Source: Tausonia pullulans
Lineage: Eukaryota; Basidiomycota; Tremellomycetes; Cystofilobasidiales; Mrakiaceae
Length of the DNA stretch: 64,000 nt
Direction of reading: 5' to 3'
Assembly (NCBI GenBank): GCA_951802195.1
Contig: OX637625.1
Coordinates: forward strand, 930,001 to 994,000
A program made the position numbers and the translations under genes. The first letter of the stretch is position 1. Each line of letters opens with the position of its first letter. Positions 62,856 through 64,000 of this stretch are shown here, one piece after another. The notes under the pieces were generated by a model. The model was not told where the DNA came from. It saw only the letters and a program-made list of their open reading frames with translations, and made no database searches.

Positions 62856-62928
62856 GGGGGTTTAGCTCAGTTGGTAGAGCGTTCGCTTTGCATGTGAAAG
62901 GCCATGAGTTCAAGTCTTATAGCCTCCA
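62856..62928 (+). tRNA. tRNA-Ala(TGC)
   Basis: Copy-2 partner of the Ala(CGC) gene at 34493. The loop is TTTGCAT instead of TTCGCAT, so the anticodon is TGC. Two further base changes lie in the T arm region. Confidence 0.93.
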
Positions 62929-63098
62929 TCGGTCTCTTTTGTCGCCGGGCCACGGGGGGAGGGGGAACAAGCTGTAGTTGCGACTCGCTAGTCGCGAGTT
63001 GCGGCTGTGAGCTGCCGTCGCGAGTTGCCGCTGCGAGCTGCGGTTGAGAGCTGAGCGATCTCCTGGTTGCACTGCTCCATCCCACCGCATCCCACACG

Positions 63099-63171
63099 GC
63101 TGGGATGGCCGAGCGGTCAAGGGCGCGAGCCTAGGGTGCATCCTCAGAAGTCGCTAGTCTCCACAGGCATC
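63099..63171 (+). pseudogene. tRNA-Leu-like relic (5' half)
   Basis: Copy-2 partner of 34722; again no B box, followed by GGTTCTCTGG repeats. Confidence 0.6.
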
Positions 63172-63371
63172 GGTCTGGGGTTCTCTGGGGTTCTCTGGGG
63201 TTCTCTGAGGTTCTCTGAGTATCCCTGAGCTTCTTACTGATCATGATCCCGACTGGCCGCCTCCAACGGCCGAGGGGTTGTTTCAGCCGGGACAGAATAT
63301 CGGGAAGGTGTCGAGCTGCGGTGCCCAAGCTGGCGCTGTATCAGTTTGTGTCTTGTGAAGATTCCAGTCCG

Positions 63372-63505
63372 TCTTTGGTGGTCCAACGGCTAAGATGTCC
63401 GCCTGTCAGTGAAGCTCGTATCCCCTGTTCGTCTCTTTCAGGAGCGGTTGGGCGAACGAGCAAGCTTGCCCGCGGGAGACCGGGGTTCGACTCCCCGCCA
63501 GAGAG
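63372..63505 (+). tRNA. tRNA-Asp(GTC), intron about 62 nt
   Basis: Copy-2 partner of 35119 with the same intron. Confidence 0.9.
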
Positions 63506-63524
63506 CGCTCTCTTTTGTCGGGCC

Positions 63525-63650
63525 GCGGAGATGGCGTGAGGCGGAGATGGCGTGAGGCGGAGATGGCGTGAGGCGGAGATGGCGTGAGGCCGAGATGGCG
63601 TGAGGCCGAGATGGCGTGAGGCCGAGATGGCGGGACGCCGGGACGCCGGG
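63525..63650. repeat. 15-bp minisatellite (GAGATGGCGTGAGGC)
   Basis: About eight units after tRNA-Asp; copy 1 (about 35275-35335) has about four. Confidence 0.85.
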
Positions 63651-63783
63651 ATGGCGGGATGTCAGAAGACGTTCCAGACCAGCAGCACCCAGTCGTGATA
63701 TATGCGCCTACTCACTCGAGACAGGCGTAGACGACAAGTCGAAGAGCTGACGGTTGGCGTCGAGTTTTCGACCAGTATGGAGT

Positions 63784-63878
63784 GCGAGTATGGGACAGTG
63801 GTTACTCCGTTGCCCTGCTATGTACAGCTGCATAGGCAATGCCCTCTGGGTGCGTCGGTTCGAATCCGTCTGCTCGCG
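63784..63878 (+). tRNA. tRNA-Ser(GCT), intron about 13 nt
   Basis: Copy-2 partner of 35457. Last tRNA before the window end. Confidence 0.92.
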
Positions 63879-64000
63879 TGCTTCCTTTTGGCGGCAACGA
63901 TCATCGTCGAGGGAGACGAAATCATCTCAGATGACTGCCCCGTCGTCTCCGCTGATGAGCTTGGTCGGCCGCAAGGACGGAGGGCGGAGGGATGTCGCGG

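Larger units (their letters stand above)
55815..64000. repeat. Segmental duplication: tRNA array copy 2 (open at right)
   Basis: Same tRNA order and spacers as 19727-35690, but without the full LINE, the ORF1 derivative, the SINE-like element and the truncated LINE at 34894. It continues past the window end. Confidence 0.93.

Overview
The window looks like nuclear DNA of a basidiomycete fungus, most likely a red-yeast-type Pucciniomycotina (Microbotryomycetes). The DNA is GC-rich. The protein genes are typical fungal housekeeping genes cut by many short GT-AG introns, and large numbers of nuclear tRNA genes carry introns at position 37/38. The lineage is an inference from style, not from a search.

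Layout. 0-19 kb is an ordinary gene block: stomatin-like SPFH protein (partial), VPS28 (ESCRT-I), glucosidase II beta subunit, 5-aminolevulinate synthase HEM1, a HAK/KUP potassium transporter, and STT3. 19.7-41 kb is a dense tRNA array with 24 tRNA genes and one Leu-like relic, invaded by non-LTR retrotransposons. 43.9-55.0 kb is a second gene block: a serine/proline-rich membrane protein, the Fe-S scaffold ISU1, a tandem ABC ATPase, the 39-residue OST subunit OST4, NIP7, and an Rdx/SelW-like protein. 55.8-64.0 kb is a second copy of the first part of the tRNA array, with 16 tRNA genes and one relic, running off the window end. STT3, OST4 and GTB1 all serve N-glycosylation or glycoprotein folding in the ER.

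Main discovery. A full-length, apparently intact LINE (27615-33481, minus strand; ORF1 with two CCHC knuckles, ORF2 with AP-endonuclease, reverse transcriptase and a CCHC-like motif) sits about 60 bp upstream of a tRNA-Glu gene and points away from it. About eight further insertions share its 3' tail. They include an ORF1-only internal-deletion derivative, 5'-truncated copies, and a SINE-like non-autonomous family with its own repeats joined to the LINE tail. All but a rearranged one lie roughly 60-95 bp upstream of a tRNA 5' end and are divergent from it. The second array copy gives empty sites for three of them, including the full-length element (8-bp target duplication GGTCCGAG). This suggests a tRNA-gene-targeting LINE family, comparable in logic to the Dictyostelium TRE elements, in a basidiomycete.

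The paired arrays also record tRNA evolution: an Ala gene that is CGC in one copy and TGC in the other, a 0.7-kb inversion carrying tRNA-Ser(CGA) whose direction can be inferred, paralogous Asp genes with near-identical exons but unrelated 61-62 nt introns, and early decay of two tRNAs in array copy 1. Older LTR-retrotransposon fossils flank the arrays. Amino acids covered by the tRNA genes: Val, Lys, Asp, Leu, Thr, Ala, Phe, Ile, Ser, Asn, Glu, His, Pro, Tyr, Gly.
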